Source of the DNA: Eubacteriales Family XIII. Incertae Sedis bacterium
GTDB taxonomy: Bacteria > Bacillota > Clostridia > Peptostreptococcales > Anaerovoracaceae
Direction of reading: 5' to 3'
Assembly: GCA_031254995.1 (NCBI GenBank)
Contig: JAIRTJ010000101.1
Coordinates: 1 to 7,969 of the forward strand
Length of the DNA: 7,969 nt
In this document: one piece after another, positions 1 to 6,657 of the stretch
Position numbering within the stretch: the first letter of the stretch is position 1
Layout of the letters: each line of letters starts with the position of its first letter
The notes under the pieces: model-generated
Told to the model about the DNA's origin: nothing
What the model saw: only the letters and a program-made list of their open reading frames with translations
The model's database searches: none
Program-made: the position numbers and the translations under genes

Positions 1-2
1 TG

Positions 3-911
3 GAGGAGATATACGCGCTATCGTCGCAGAGGAACATCTCCCGCGTGAAAGACGGAGGCGACGACGATTTTTCGTTTTCGCTTCCCGGAGTGGCGCGATT
101 TCGCGTGAGCGCGTACAAGCAACGAGGAACACTCGCGGCCGTAATCCGCGTGGTCGCCTTTGAGTTGCCGGATCCCGCGGCTCTCGGCATACCCGAGATC
201 GTCCTTCGTCAATCCGAGAAAAAGAAGGGATTGATCTTGGTCACGGGCCCGGCGGGCAGCGGGAAATCCACCACCCTGTCGTGCATGATCGATCGAATCA
301 ACAAGACGAGGAACACGCACATCATCACGCTGGAGGATCCGATCGAATTTCTCCATCGGCACAATATGAGCATCGTCAGTCAACGCGAAATATCCTTGGA
401 TACCGACAACTACGTCGTCGCGTTGCGCGCGGCGCTCAGACAGGCGCCGGACGTCATCCTTCTCGGGGAACTGCGCGACTCGGAGACCATCAACATCGCA
501 ATGACCGCGGCGGAGACGGGACATCTGGTCATTTCCACGCTGCACACAGTGGGCGCGGCCAACACCATCGATCGGATCGTCGATGCCTTCCCTGCGAACC
601 AACAGGGGCAGATCAGAGTCCAACTCGCCATGGTTCTGCAATCCGTCGTCTCGCAACAACTGGCGCCGAGCGTCGATGAAACGGTCATACCTGTCTTCGA
701 GGTGATGCTCGTGAACGACGCCATCCGAAATATGATCCGCGAGAGCAAGATACACCAAATCGACAGCGTGATCGCCTCTTCTCAAGCGGAAGGCATGACG
801 ACGATGGACGGAAGTCTTTTGAAGCTGTACAACGCCGGAAGAATTTCGGAGATCACGGCAATGTCCTTCGCTTCGCAACCGGAATGGATGAAGAAGCGAA
901 TGGCGAGATAG
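3..911 (+). CDS. pilT: Type IV pilus retraction ATPase PilT (5'-truncated by window edge)
   Basis: Hexameric motor ATPase that powers pilus disassembly and retraction at the inner face of the membrane. The frame is open to the left edge, and the first visible residues already match the middle of the family's N-terminal PAS-like domain, so roughly 60 codons are missing; 302 codons are visible. Seen in order: FSLPGVARFRV (end of the N-domain), Walker A GPAGSGKSTT with its lysine at 264-266, Asp box ITLEDPIEF, Walker B VILLGELRD with the glutamate at 468-470, and His box GHLVISTLHT. The C-terminal AIRNMIRESK is the variant of AIRNLIRE that distinguishes PilT from the extension ATPase PilB. It stops at TAG 909-911. 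The methyltransferase gene follows 59 bp later with no intrinsic terminator between, so co-transcription is plausible. The PilT family call is firm. The role in retraction is inferred from the family, since PilT paralogues such as PilU exist. Confidence 0.95.
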   Translation, partial: EEIYALSSQRNISRVKDGGDDDFSFSLPGVARFRVSAYKQRGTLAAVIRVVAFELPDPAALGIPEIVLRQSEKKKGLILVTGPAGSGKSTTLSCMIDRINKTRNTHIITLEDPIEFLHRHNMSIVSQREISLDTDNYVVALRAALRQAPDVILLGELRDSETINIAMTAAETGHLVISTLHTVGAANTIDRIVDAFPANQQGQIRVQLAMVLQSVVSQQLAPSVDETVIPVFEVMLVNDAIRNMIRESKIHQIDSVIASSQAEGMTTMDGSLLKLYNAGRISEITAMSFASQPEWMKKRMAR

Positions 912-913
912 CG

Positions 914-935
914 TCTCGCGTCGCCGCACGCGGGG
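914..935 (+). other. Stem-loop without U-tract between pilT and the methyltransferase gene
   Basis: Three bases after the pilT stop codon an 8-bp stem can form: 914-921 pairs with 928-935, including two G-U pairs, around a 6-nt loop (CGCCGC); its core is CGCGT/ACGCG. The following bases are ATCGACAG, so this is not a normal intrinsic terminator. It could be an mRNA 3'-end stabiliser or processing site separating pilT from the downstream cistron, or a chance fold of GC-rich DNA. Confidence 0.35.
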
Positions 936-970
936 ATCGACAGCGCGCGAACGAATGCCGGGAGAGTCAG

Positions 971-1888
971 ATGCACGAGTTCACATTCATTGATTTATTT
1001 GCGGGAATCGGGGGATTTCACGAAGCGGGAACGCAGATGGGCGGTCGTTGCGTATTTGCCTGCGAAATTGACAAGCACGCGAGGATCGCGTACAAACATA
1101 ATTATCGCATGGAGCCGTATGGCGACATAACCGCGATCGATGAAAACTGCGTGCCCGATCATGACATTCTGTTTGCGGGGTTCCCGTGCCAACCGTTCAG
1201 CATAATAGGAAACAGGAAGGGTTTCGAGGACACGCGAGGGACGCTGTTTTTTGAGATAGAGAGGATACTTCGAGCGAAGCGTCCGTCAATGTTCATCTTG
1301 GAAAATGTCAAACAACTCAAGACGCATGACAATGGGCATACCTTTCGCGTGATTATCCGAAGTCTCGAATGCTTGGGTTACGACGTGTACCCTGCCGTAT
1401 TGAATGCGCTGAATTACGGACTTCCTCAAAAGCGCGAGCGCACCGTAATTGTCGGTTTTTCGGAAAAAACGCCGCATTTTAAATTTCCCGAACCGATCGA
1501 GTGCGGAAAATTGGAGGATATCCTCGAGGATGACCGACTCGTCGACAGGAAGCATTTCGTAAGCAAGGCCATCCGCGAAAAACGCAGCGAAAGGCATACA
1601 AGCGACATCTTCCCGTCGATATGGCATGAAAACGTAGGCGGAAACGTAACCAGCCATCCCTTCTCTTGCGCGCTCAGGGCGGGAGCGTCGCACAATTACC
1701 TGCTCGTCAACGGCAAACGTCGATTGACGCCGAGAGAAATGCTGCGATTGCAAGGGTTTCCCGACACGTTCGAGATCGTCTGCTCGGATGCTCAGACGCG
1801 AAAACAGGCGGGGAATGCCGTTCCGGTAAACATGATAAGGGAGGTTTTAAGGGCGGGGCTGTCCGCTTTTCTCTCGCGCGCCGGTTAA
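971..1888 (+). CDS. DNA (cytosine-5) methyltransferase, no adjacent restriction enzyme
   Basis: Transfers methyl from S-adenosylmethionine to C5 of cytosine in a specific DNA site. The 305-residue protein has all core motifs: I FIDLFAGIGG (6-15), IV GFPCQPFS with catalytic Cys73, VI ENV (111-113), VIII QKRER (153-157), IX RRLTPREMLRLQGFP (250-264) and X KQAGNAVPV (278-286). The target-recognition region lies roughly between residues 165 and 250 and contains SIWHENVGGN and CALRAGASHNYLL; I cannot assign its site. ATG 971 is chosen because motif I begins a few residues later and GGGAGAG (960-966) sits 4 nt upstream. An in-frame ATG at 884 would add 29 low-complexity residues, overlap pilT, and has no ribosome binding site. 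No endonuclease follows: the next 185 bp are noncoding and then a response regulator begins. The position behind pilT suggests read-through transcription. The enzyme class is certain; whether it is solitary is judged only within this window. Confidence 0.95.
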   Translation: MHEFTFIDLFAGIGGFHEAGTQMGGRCVFACEIDKHARIAYKHNYRMEPYGDITAIDENCVPDHDILFAGFPCQPFSIIGNRKGFEDTRGTLFFEIERILRAKRPSMFILENVKQLKTHDNGHTFRVIIRSLECLGYDVYPAVLNALNYGLPQKRERTVIVGFSEKTPHFKFPEPIECGKLEDILEDDRLVDRKHFVSKAIREKRSERHTSDIFPSIWHENVGGNVTSHPFSCALRAGASHNYLLVNGKRRLTPREMLRLQGFPDTFEIVCSDAQTRKQAGNAVPVNMIREVLRAGLSAFLSRAG

Positions 1889-1916
1889 GGTTCGTTAAAG
1901 GTTCAAATTGCATAAT
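1885..1916 (+). promoter_or_regulatory. Putative response-regulator box (tandem AAGGTTC) and -10 element
   Basis: AAGGTTC occurs at 1887-1893 and again at 1898-1904, an 11-bp pitch with a GTTA spacer, followed by AAAT and then CATAAT at 1911-1916 as a possible -10 box. Two 7-bp direct repeats one helical turn apart, with 4-bp AT-rich spacers, is the known binding architecture of OmpR/PhoB-family regulators, and one is encoded just downstream. No good -35 hexamer is present, as is usual for activator-dependent promoters of this type. The first repeat overlaps the methyltransferase stop codon. The repeats are seen directly; autoregulation is inferred. The rest of the gap to 2073 holds a purine-rich AAAGGAG (1917-1923) with no start codon at a useful distance, and several alternative GACGC/GCGTC pairings. 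Confidence 0.4.
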
Positions 1917-2073
1917 AAAGGAGCAGGATCCCGTTTACGGTGAGGAGGACGCGTTCCGCAAGCGTCATTGTCAAGGCGTCGATCGGTTGCGGGAAAAGAT
2001 TGACGCGGCGCGCGCCCTCCGAGCCGAGCAATGCGGAGCGAACGCGATCAGGCGAGGAGACTGTATACAGAAA

Positions 2074-2748
2074 TTGAAAATATTGATGGTAGAAGACGAA
2101 AGGTATCTGGCCGAGGCCGTGGCGCGGATACTGGAGAAAAACAATTACGACGTCGATCTTTCGTTCGACGGAGAGGATGGTTTGGACAATGCTTTGTCCG
2201 GCGTCTACGATATGATTCTCTTGGACATCATGTTGCCGGGGATGGACGGAATCACCCTGCTCAAGCGTCTGCGAGAGGACGGCGTGTCGACGCCCGTCAT
2301 CCTGCTGACTGCGAAGGGGGAGACGGAAGACAAGGTATTGGGCTTGGACAGCGGCGCCGATGATTATCTGCCGAAGCCCTTCAAGACGGAAGAGCTCTTG
2401 GCGCGCATACGAGCCGTGAGCCGCCGCAAGGGGGAGCTTTTGCCCGAGGGAATGTTGGCGTTCGGGGATATCGAGCTGGATCCCGGAAAGCTGACGCTGT
2501 CGAAAGGACGAAGATCATACAATTTGACGCTCAAGGAGAGCAGACTTCTGGAATATCTCATCGCGAACAAGGGGACGAGCCTGTCTGTTGATTCCATTAT
2601 CGGGAAAATATGGGGTTATGACAGCGACGCCGAGGACAATCACGTGCAAGTATATATCTCGTTTTTGCGAAAAAAATTGGCGGGACTCGATTCCTGCGTG
2701 AAGATCAAGAATATTCGAAACGTAGGCTACGTGTTGGTCTTGGAGTGA
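2074..2748 (+). CDS. OmpR-family two-component response regulator
   Basis: Cytoplasmic transcription factor activated by phosphotransfer from the kinase encoded next. From TTG 2074 the protein is 224 residues, typical for the family. The N-terminal receiver domain (1-115) has the acidic pair E7/D8 in ILMVEDE, phosphoacceptor D51 in LLDIML, switch T79 in LLTAKG and K101 in YLPKPF. The C-terminal winged helix (about 126-224) contains LTLKESRLLEYLIANKG, the recognition-helix region NHVQVYISFLRKKL and the wing IRNVGYVL. Start choice is uncertain. TTG 2074 gives the usual short MKILMVEDE beginning, but the Shine-Dalgarno GAGGAG (2054-2059) lies 14 nt away, which is long. ATA 2065 would be better spaced but is a very rare start, and ATG 2086 would cut off the first beta strand. 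The frame stays open far upstream into the methyltransferase gene, but that part shows no protein-like conservation. The gap to the kinase is 56 bp, so the two are probably one operon. Confidence 0.93.
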   Translation: MKILMVEDERYLAEAVARILEKNNYDVDLSFDGEDGLDNALSGVYDMILLDIMLPGMDGITLLKRLREDGVSTPVILLTAKGETEDKVLGLDSGADDYLPKPFKTEELLARIRAVSRRKGELLPEGMLAFGDIELDPGKLTLSKGRRSYNLTLKESRLLEYLIANKGTSLSVDSIIGKIWGYDSDAEDNHVQVYISFLRKKLAGLDSCVKIKNIRNVGYVLVLE

Positions 2749-2773
2749 AGGACGCTCGCCGCAACGATTCCGG

Positions 2774-2785
2774 GCAGGCGCCTGC
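2774..2785. repeat. 12-bp perfect palindrome between regulator and kinase genes
   Basis: GCAGGCGCCTGC is identical to its own reverse complement. It lies 20 bp upstream of the kinase start, between the two cistrons of the presumed operon, and just upstream of the kinase ribosome binding site GAGG (2791-2794). It could be a dimeric protein site or a small RNA hairpin (4-bp stem with a GCGC loop). Chance occurrence is possible. Confidence 0.3.
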
Positions 2786-2804
2786 GGTTTGAGGATGCCG
2801 ATCT

Positions 2805-4094
2805 ATGTTAAAAAAATTGAGAAACAAATTGCTTTTGGTGAATTTGGCCTCGCTCTCGGCGGTGACCGTGCTTTCCTTTTCCTTGATATATTTTATCGCT
2901 TACAATTATTTGCAGGGCATCATCGTCAATGATCTGCGCTCGATACCGCCCGATGTGATGACGAACGCCATTCTTTCCGAGAGGGATCAGCAAGCGGACG
3001 CGGGCGGAGATTTTTACATAAAAGGCATCCCCGACCTGCCGATGGATTACAGCCGTTCCTTCGTCGTCAACATCAACGCGAGAGGCAAGATCATATCTGT
3101 TTTTTCGCGCATCGATCTGGATCAGAGCGAATACCTCAAAGCCGTGCGCCTCGCGGAACGATCCGAGAAGGACATGGGACGCATCAAATTCGCGGGCAGC
3201 AAATGGCAGTACATCGTCACAGGCGCGAATAGGGAGAGCCTCGTGTTTTTGAATGTGGACGACTACGAGCAGGCGCTTTCTCGATTGCTTTTCAGCATGG
3301 CGATCCTCGGCGGATGCGTCTTGGCGACCATATTTTTTCTCAGCTACAGATTTGCGAATCGGGCGATACGGCCGGTGGAGGAGAGCATTGAGAAGCAACG
3401 GCGTTTTGTCGCTGACGCGTCCCACGAGTTGAAAACGCCCCTGGCCATCATCTACTCGAACGCGGAGGCGATCTTGGCCGACGAAAACGCGAGCGTGCGA
3501 AGTCAGCGCAAATGGGTGGATCGCATCGAGGAAGAATCAAATCGAATGCGAAATCTGGTTGACAATCTGCTGTATCTGGCGAAGACCGAGGATACGGCGG
3601 GAGAGGATGCGCCGTTTGATCTTTTTGCCGCTGCGGAGGACGAGGTCAAACGAGCGGAAGCCATCTTGTACGAGCGCGGCGTGAAATTGACGATGAAAAA
3701 ATACGCGGAGGCCGTCGTCGTGAAGGCGGACGAGGAGCGAATACGCCAGGCGATCTTGATACTCCTCGACAACGCGGTGAAATATACGGACGAAGGCGGC
3801 GAGGTGACGGCGGAGGTCGGCAAGGAAAAGCACATCGGATACATCCGGATATCCAATACGGGCGAGGGCATTCCGCCGGAAGACCTGCCTCGAATATTCG
3901 ACCGGTTTTATCGCGCGGATCGCGCGCGCACGTCGATTCGAGAAGGGACGATTTCATCCGGTCGATCGGGACGAGGCGGTTTCGGACTGGGACTCGCCAT
4001 CGCGCGCGTAGTCGTCGAACGTTCCAAGGGTCGCATTCGCGCGACCTCGTCAAATGGGCTCACGTCTTTTACAGTCGAATTGCCTCTCCGCTGA
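2805..4094 (+). CDS. Membrane sensor histidine kinase (class I, two membrane helices)
   Basis: Senses an unknown signal outside the membrane, autophosphorylates on histidine and passes phosphate to the regulator encoded 56 bp upstream. The protein is 429 residues: membrane helix 1 at about 10-37, an extracytoplasmic sensor region at about 38-160 with no family I recognise, and helix 2 at about 161-182. A short linker ANRAIRPVEESIEKQRR follows, and then the H-box FVADASHELKTPL with His207. The catalytic domain shows the N-box LLDNAVKYT (Asn323), G1 NTGEGI (351-356), F-box IFDRFYRAD (364-372) and G2 GFGLGLAIA (392-400). Odd points: the G1 aspartate of the usual DxGxG is Asn351, and the stretch between the F and G2 boxes carries roughly ten extra Ser/Arg/Gly-rich residues. 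A full HAMP domain is absent. ATG 2805 is preceded by GAGG at 2791-2794. No clear terminator is seen in the 40 bp before the convergent pilin-like gene, only competing weak pairings of GAAC (4116-4119) with flanking GTTC copies. Confidence 0.95.
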   Translation: MLKKLRNKLLLVNLASLSAVTVLSFSLIYFIAYNYLQGIIVNDLRSIPPDVMTNAILSERDQQADAGGDFYIKGIPDLPMDYSRSFVVNINARGKIISVFSRIDLDQSEYLKAVRLAERSEKDMGRIKFAGSKWQYIVTGANRESLVFLNVDDYEQALSRLLFSMAILGGCVLATIFFLSYRFANRAIRPVEESIEKQRRFVADASHELKTPLAIIYSNAEAILADENASVRSQRKWVDRIEEESNRMRNLVDNLLYLAKTEDTAGEDAPFDLFAAAEDEVKRAEAILYERGVKLTMKKYAEAVVVKADEERIRQAILILLDNAVKYTDEGGEVTAEVGKEKHIGYIRISNTGEGIPPEDLPRIFDRFYRADRARTSIREGTISSGRSGRGGFGLGLAIARVVVERSKGRIRATSSNGLTSFTVELPLR

Positions 4095-4134
4095 TTTTGT
4101 CGTTTGTTCCGTCAAGAACATACGTTCTCGATCG

Positions 4135-6507
4135 TCAGGAGCCGGAGTATTGCACTGACCACGAGTCCGGCTTGTTCGAAGAGGCTTTCCCCGGATGGGC
4201 GCACAGCTCGGTATTGGGATCCGCCGCGCTGCACAGCGCGTCGACGGAAACGCCGGCGCAATTCGAATTCAACAGGTGGATCTTTCCGCCGGTTCCCGTT
4301 ATGCGAAGGCTTTGGGGCGCGGAGACCGTCCCGACTCCTATGGGTTTGCCGTTTTCGTCCTCCTCGTTCTCCCCGCAGACAAATATGCCGCCCATGTCTC
4401 CGTCTTTGGAATCCATGCGAAAATCGCCGTCGATGTTTACGGCTCCGTTGTCGCCGAAGACGTAGATGTTCCCGCTGATTTTCGCGTCGGACTCTATGTT
4501 CAGCGTTCCCCTTACGAAGATGTCCGAGGTCACGTTCGCGTGATCGTTGTGATTTGCCATGATGGTGAGCGAGGCTCCTTCCTCGACGATGATTCGGTCA
4601 GGAGATATGTCCATCCTGTTCCCGTTTTCCGTGTATCTCAGGTAGTTTCGAATCTCACCTGCGGGCCATCTCTCCGTCATATTCGTTCCTCCGGGACTTA
4701 CGATGCCTTCTACCGTGAGCCCGTCTTTGACTTCTCCCTGTATCGTGAGGTTCTGTCCCGTACCCAAATAGATGACGCCTCCGTCGATCGTCAGTTTCCT
4801 TCCCTCGAAATTTCGCCAGGAATCAGGATGACGTATGATGGAGTTCCTGCTCTTTCCCGCAGGAGCGAGCAATACGATGTCCGTACCGGAGATCACCTGA
4901 TTTTGCGTGCAGGTAAACGGCGGATACAGCGTAAAATTGTAAGGTTCGCCGGAAAATCCGGCGTATCCGTTAAAGATGTTGTCCGAGTATGAGCCGGACG
5001 ACCTCCATACGATCCCGCCGCCGATCTGCGTGTCGCGCGCGGAATAGACGACGCCGTTCATTATGTTCACTCCTTGCGTAAACCGCACGTATTTGTCCGT
5101 GTCGTCGAGGATGTATATCCCGATGTTGTCGCCCCATTCGACGGACACGTTGGGGATCCCCTTGTTGTTCTTCAATCGTTCGTAATAGGCATTTTTGTAA
5201 CCTATATTGGTTAACATTTTTTCGCAATATTCCCAATACTCGTCCGTGCCGCCCTTGTGATTGTTCCTGTAATGCGCCCAGCCGCGGTAATCCATCGTAT
5301 CTCCGTGCCAGATGCGATAATAAGGGCCGAACAGCAGATTTGAATTGATCGTTTCATTCGCGTCGTCCCTCGTGTATATGCGCGCCTTGTTCCATTTGAC
5401 GGGCCAATAGCGCAACTGATTGTTCCCCTTCCCTGCGATTGCGGAACCCGTCGGGTCGTTGAAATTTCCCTTGCTGTCGGTGACGTCGCTGTATTTGTTG
5501 TCCGTGAAATCAAAGCTCACGAGTGCGTTTCTCGGCACGGAGTAAGTTCGTTTCTGAAGCCCGGCGCCGTTTGCGAGGCGAATGAGGACATCCTTTCCGT
5601 TCGTGTCGTCTATGTTGAAAGCGGCGTATTTTGTATTCGACGAACTCGCGCTTGGGCCGTAACTGTCTCCGGTTCCCTCGCTGATCGGGTTGAACGCAAA
5701 TCGTCCGTTCAGAGGCGTGACGACGCGCGTTGATGCAAACGGAGCTTTTCCGCTTTCAAACAGGGCTTCGCCGAGGTTCGGCGTATCTCGCGGCCCCGAA
5801 AGCGCGGTGCCGCCTCCCGTACCCGTCGTTTCAAGCCATGTCGCTTCTCGTGCGGAGGACGCATCTGCAATCGAGCTGTTCACGTGAATTTGGTTTTCGT
5901 AATTGTAATCCCGTTTTATGGCAGGATAGTCGCTTGTGCCGAAAGAAACACCGCTTGAGGAACCCATTTTCCCGAATACGTTGACGGGATTCGGATCGGG
6001 GACGATGGCGTTGAGAGCCGCAGCTTCGGCATCGTAGCGCGCGGTCGAAAAGCTGCCCGAGGGATAAGCTCGGATCTGTCGGATGTTCAAGACCGCGTTC
6101 ACGACGGAGCGTTCCTCTTGGAATCTCGCGGCGGCCGTAATGCGTATGGATGTGTACGCTTTATTCGCGTACTCGATTTCCAACTCGCATGAGCCGATGC
6201 GTGATCCGAGACTCTTTTCGTCGAAGCTGTGGCGGAAAGGCCCGTTTTCGAGGAATTTCATGAACCCGGCTCTTTTTGCGCGCAGGGCGGGGGCGATGTA
6301 ACTCGCGTCGCGAAGCCAATCCGCATAGGCTTTTGCTATGGACATTGCAGTGTAATAGGATTGTTTGTCCGCGTGTCTTGACGTCGAGACGTTCATGGAG
6401 GAGGAAACCGCCGCGAGGCCGATCGCCAAAGCGATGAAAAGCACGACCGCGACGACCAAAGCCCAAATGAGCGCGGAGCCCGTTTTTTTATTCTTGATTG
6501 TTGTCAT
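4135..6507 (-). CDS. Large PilX-like minor pilin or surface protein with repetitive beta-rich C-terminus
   Basis: The 790-residue protein begins MTTIKNKKTG followed by SALIWALVVAVVLFIALAIG: a short basic leader, a probable prepilin-peptidase cut after Gly10, then a hydrophobic helix that would anchor it in a pilus or pseudopilus. Position +5 of the mature form is Trp, not the Glu of major pilins, as in PilX/GspK-type minor components, which sit at fibre tips or prime assembly. The next part (about 40-150) is helical and pilin-like. The large remainder has no family I recognise. From about 570 to 755 it consists of short repeating strands and turns (LTIDGGVIYLGTG, LTIQGEVKDGLTVEG, LNIESDAKISGNIYVFG), suggesting a beta-helix or polymer-like adhesive domain. 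It has seven cysteines (107, 428, 533, 711, 750, 759, 769), with three near the C-terminus. ATG 6507 has GAGG (6522-6519) 11 nt upstream. It is convergent with the kinase and divergent from methyltransferase 2. Pilus association is inferred from the N-terminus and from pilT nearby. Confidence 0.85.
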   Translation of the reverse strand: MTTIKNKKTGSALIWALVVAVVLFIALAIGLAAVSSSMNVSTSRHADKQSYYTAMSIAKAYADWLRDASYIAPALRAKRAGFMKFLENGPFRHSFDEKSLGSRIGSCELEIEYANKAYTSIRITAAARFQEERSVVNAVLNIRQIRAYPSGSFSTARYDAEAAALNAIVPDPNPVNVFGKMGSSSGVSFGTSDYPAIKRDYNYENQIHVNSSIADASSAREATWLETTGTGGGTALSGPRDTPNLGEALFESGKAPFASTRVVTPLNGRFAFNPISEGTGDSYGPSASSSNTKYAAFNIDDTNGKDVLIRLANGAGLQKRTYSVPRNALVSFDFTDNKYSDVTDSKGNFNDPTGSAIAGKGNNQLRYWPVKWNKARIYTRDDANETINSNLLFGPYYRIWHGDTMDYRGWAHYRNNHKGGTDEYWEYCEKMLTNIGYKNAYYERLKNNKGIPNVSVEWGDNIGIYILDDTDKYVRFTQGVNIMNGVVYSARDTQIGGGIVWRSSGSYSDNIFNGYAGFSGEPYNFTLYPPFTCTQNQVISGTDIVLLAPAGKSRNSIIRHPDSWRNFEGRKLTIDGGVIYLGTGQNLTIQGEVKDGLTVEGIVSPGGTNMTERWPAGEIRNYLRYTENGNRMDISPDRIIVEEGASLTIMANHNDHANVTSDIFVRGTLNIESDAKISGNIYVFGDNGAVNIDGDFRMDSKDGDMGGIFVCGENEEDENGKPIGVGTVSAPQSLRITGTGGKIHLLNSNCAGVSVDALCSAADPNTELCAHPGKASSNKPDSWSVQYSGS

Positions 6508-6523
6508 ATCCTAAGTTGCCTCA

Positions 6524-6540
6524 TTCCGCTCTGCGCGGAA
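6524..6540 (-). promoter_or_regulatory. Hairpin abutting the pilin-like gene's ribosome binding site
   Basis: On the minus strand UUCCGC (6540-6535) pairs with GCGGAA (6529-6524) around a 5-nt loop GCAGA. The Shine-Dalgarno GAGG begins at 6522, one base after the stem, so the hairpin could hinder or help ribosome loading. A GCGGA copy at 6599-6595 inside the upstream fold could pair with the same UUCCGC strand, giving a mutually exclusive alternative. The pairing is read from the sequence; regulation is inferred. Confidence 0.45.
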
Positions 6541-6560
6541 ATCACCCAATTCATCAAGTC

Positions 6561-6610
6561 AGTCCCAAATAAGGAGTTTGTTGCCGTTTATCGCTCCGCC
6601 ACTCGGGACT
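6561..6610 (-). ncRNA. Candidate structured RNA element at the 5' end of the pilin-like transcript
   Basis: In the minus-strand RNA AGUCCC (6610-6605) pairs with GGGACU (6566-6561), and directly adjacent GAGU (6604-6601) pairs with ACUC (6577-6574), leaving a one-sided CUUAUUU bulge. An internal GGAG/CUCC pairing competes with the second stem. The element starts within a base or two of the predicted transcription start, as many 5' regulatory RNAs do. Alternative reading: on the plus strand the same inverted repeat is followed by T6 and could act as a terminator, but no plus-strand gene ends there. Identity unknown. Confidence 0.4.
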
Positions 6611-6617
6611 TTTTTAT

Positions 6618-6645
6618 ATTATACATTTTTTCTTGAAAGAATCAA
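6618..6645 (-). promoter_or_regulatory. Strong housekeeping-type promoter for the pilin-like gene
   Basis: Reading the minus strand, the -35 box TTGATT (6645-6640) is followed by a 16-bp spacer and a perfect -10 box TATAAT (6623-6618). Transcription should start near 6611. This is the best promoter match in the window and reads only into the pilin-like gene. Confidence 0.8.
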
Positions 6646-6657
6646 ACGGAAATTTCG

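Larger units (their letters stand above)
6508..6611 (-). promoter_or_regulatory. 5' leader of the pilin-like gene
   Basis: About 104 nt lie between the predicted transcription start (near 6611) and ATG 6507. The leader opens with a compact fold (6561-6610), continues through a linker, and ends in a hairpin touching the ribosome binding site. The hexamer GGCAAC occurs twice in the leader RNA, once inside the first fold and once beside the Shine-Dalgarno. I do not recognise it as a c-di-GMP (GEMM), fluoride, preQ1 or guanidine riboswitch. It holds no convincing open reading frame. Confidence 0.45.

Noticed and set aside
884..970. N-terminal extension of the first methyltransferase from ATG 884
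   Set aside because: No ribosome binding site, overlap with pilT, no similarity to any domain, and a well-placed Shine-Dalgarno before ATG 971 where motif I begins.
1889..1920. GGTTCAAAT resembling a tRNA T-arm
   Set aside because: The flanking bases do not pair as a T-stem and no anticodon arm or acceptor stem can be found around it; it is better explained as one copy of the AAGGTTC direct repeat.
1948..2006. Attenuator-like set of GACGC/GCGTC repeats ahead of the response regulator
   Set aside because: Five- to six-base pairings in GC-rich DNA are expected by chance, and there is no U-tract or leader peptide to make a working attenuator.
1940..2077. Small reading frame from GTG 1940 (45 codons) whose stop overlaps the TTG start of the response regulator
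   Set aside because: The purine-rich AAAGGAG upstream is 16 nt away, GAGGAGG overlaps the start region, the product is Arg/Ser-rich without recognisable character, and a one-base overlap can arise by chance. Coupled translation is possible but not supported.
4095..4134. Bidirectional terminator between the convergent kinase and pilin-like genes
   Set aside because: Only 5-bp competing pairings (TGTTC/GAACA and AGAAC/GTTCT) and no U-tract on the required sides; not enough to call.
4195..4992. Long plus-strand reading frame of 265 codons antisense to the pilin-like gene
   Set aside because: It lies wholly within a gene with a convincing prepilin N-terminus and promoter, has no ribosome binding site or known domain, and is a codon-bias shadow.
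6561..6616. Plus-strand intrinsic terminator (AGTCCC...GGGACT then T6)
   Set aside because: No plus-strand gene ends nearby, the loop is very large, and the T-run is part of the AT-rich minus-strand promoter. Kept as an alternative to the leader RNA, not as the main call.
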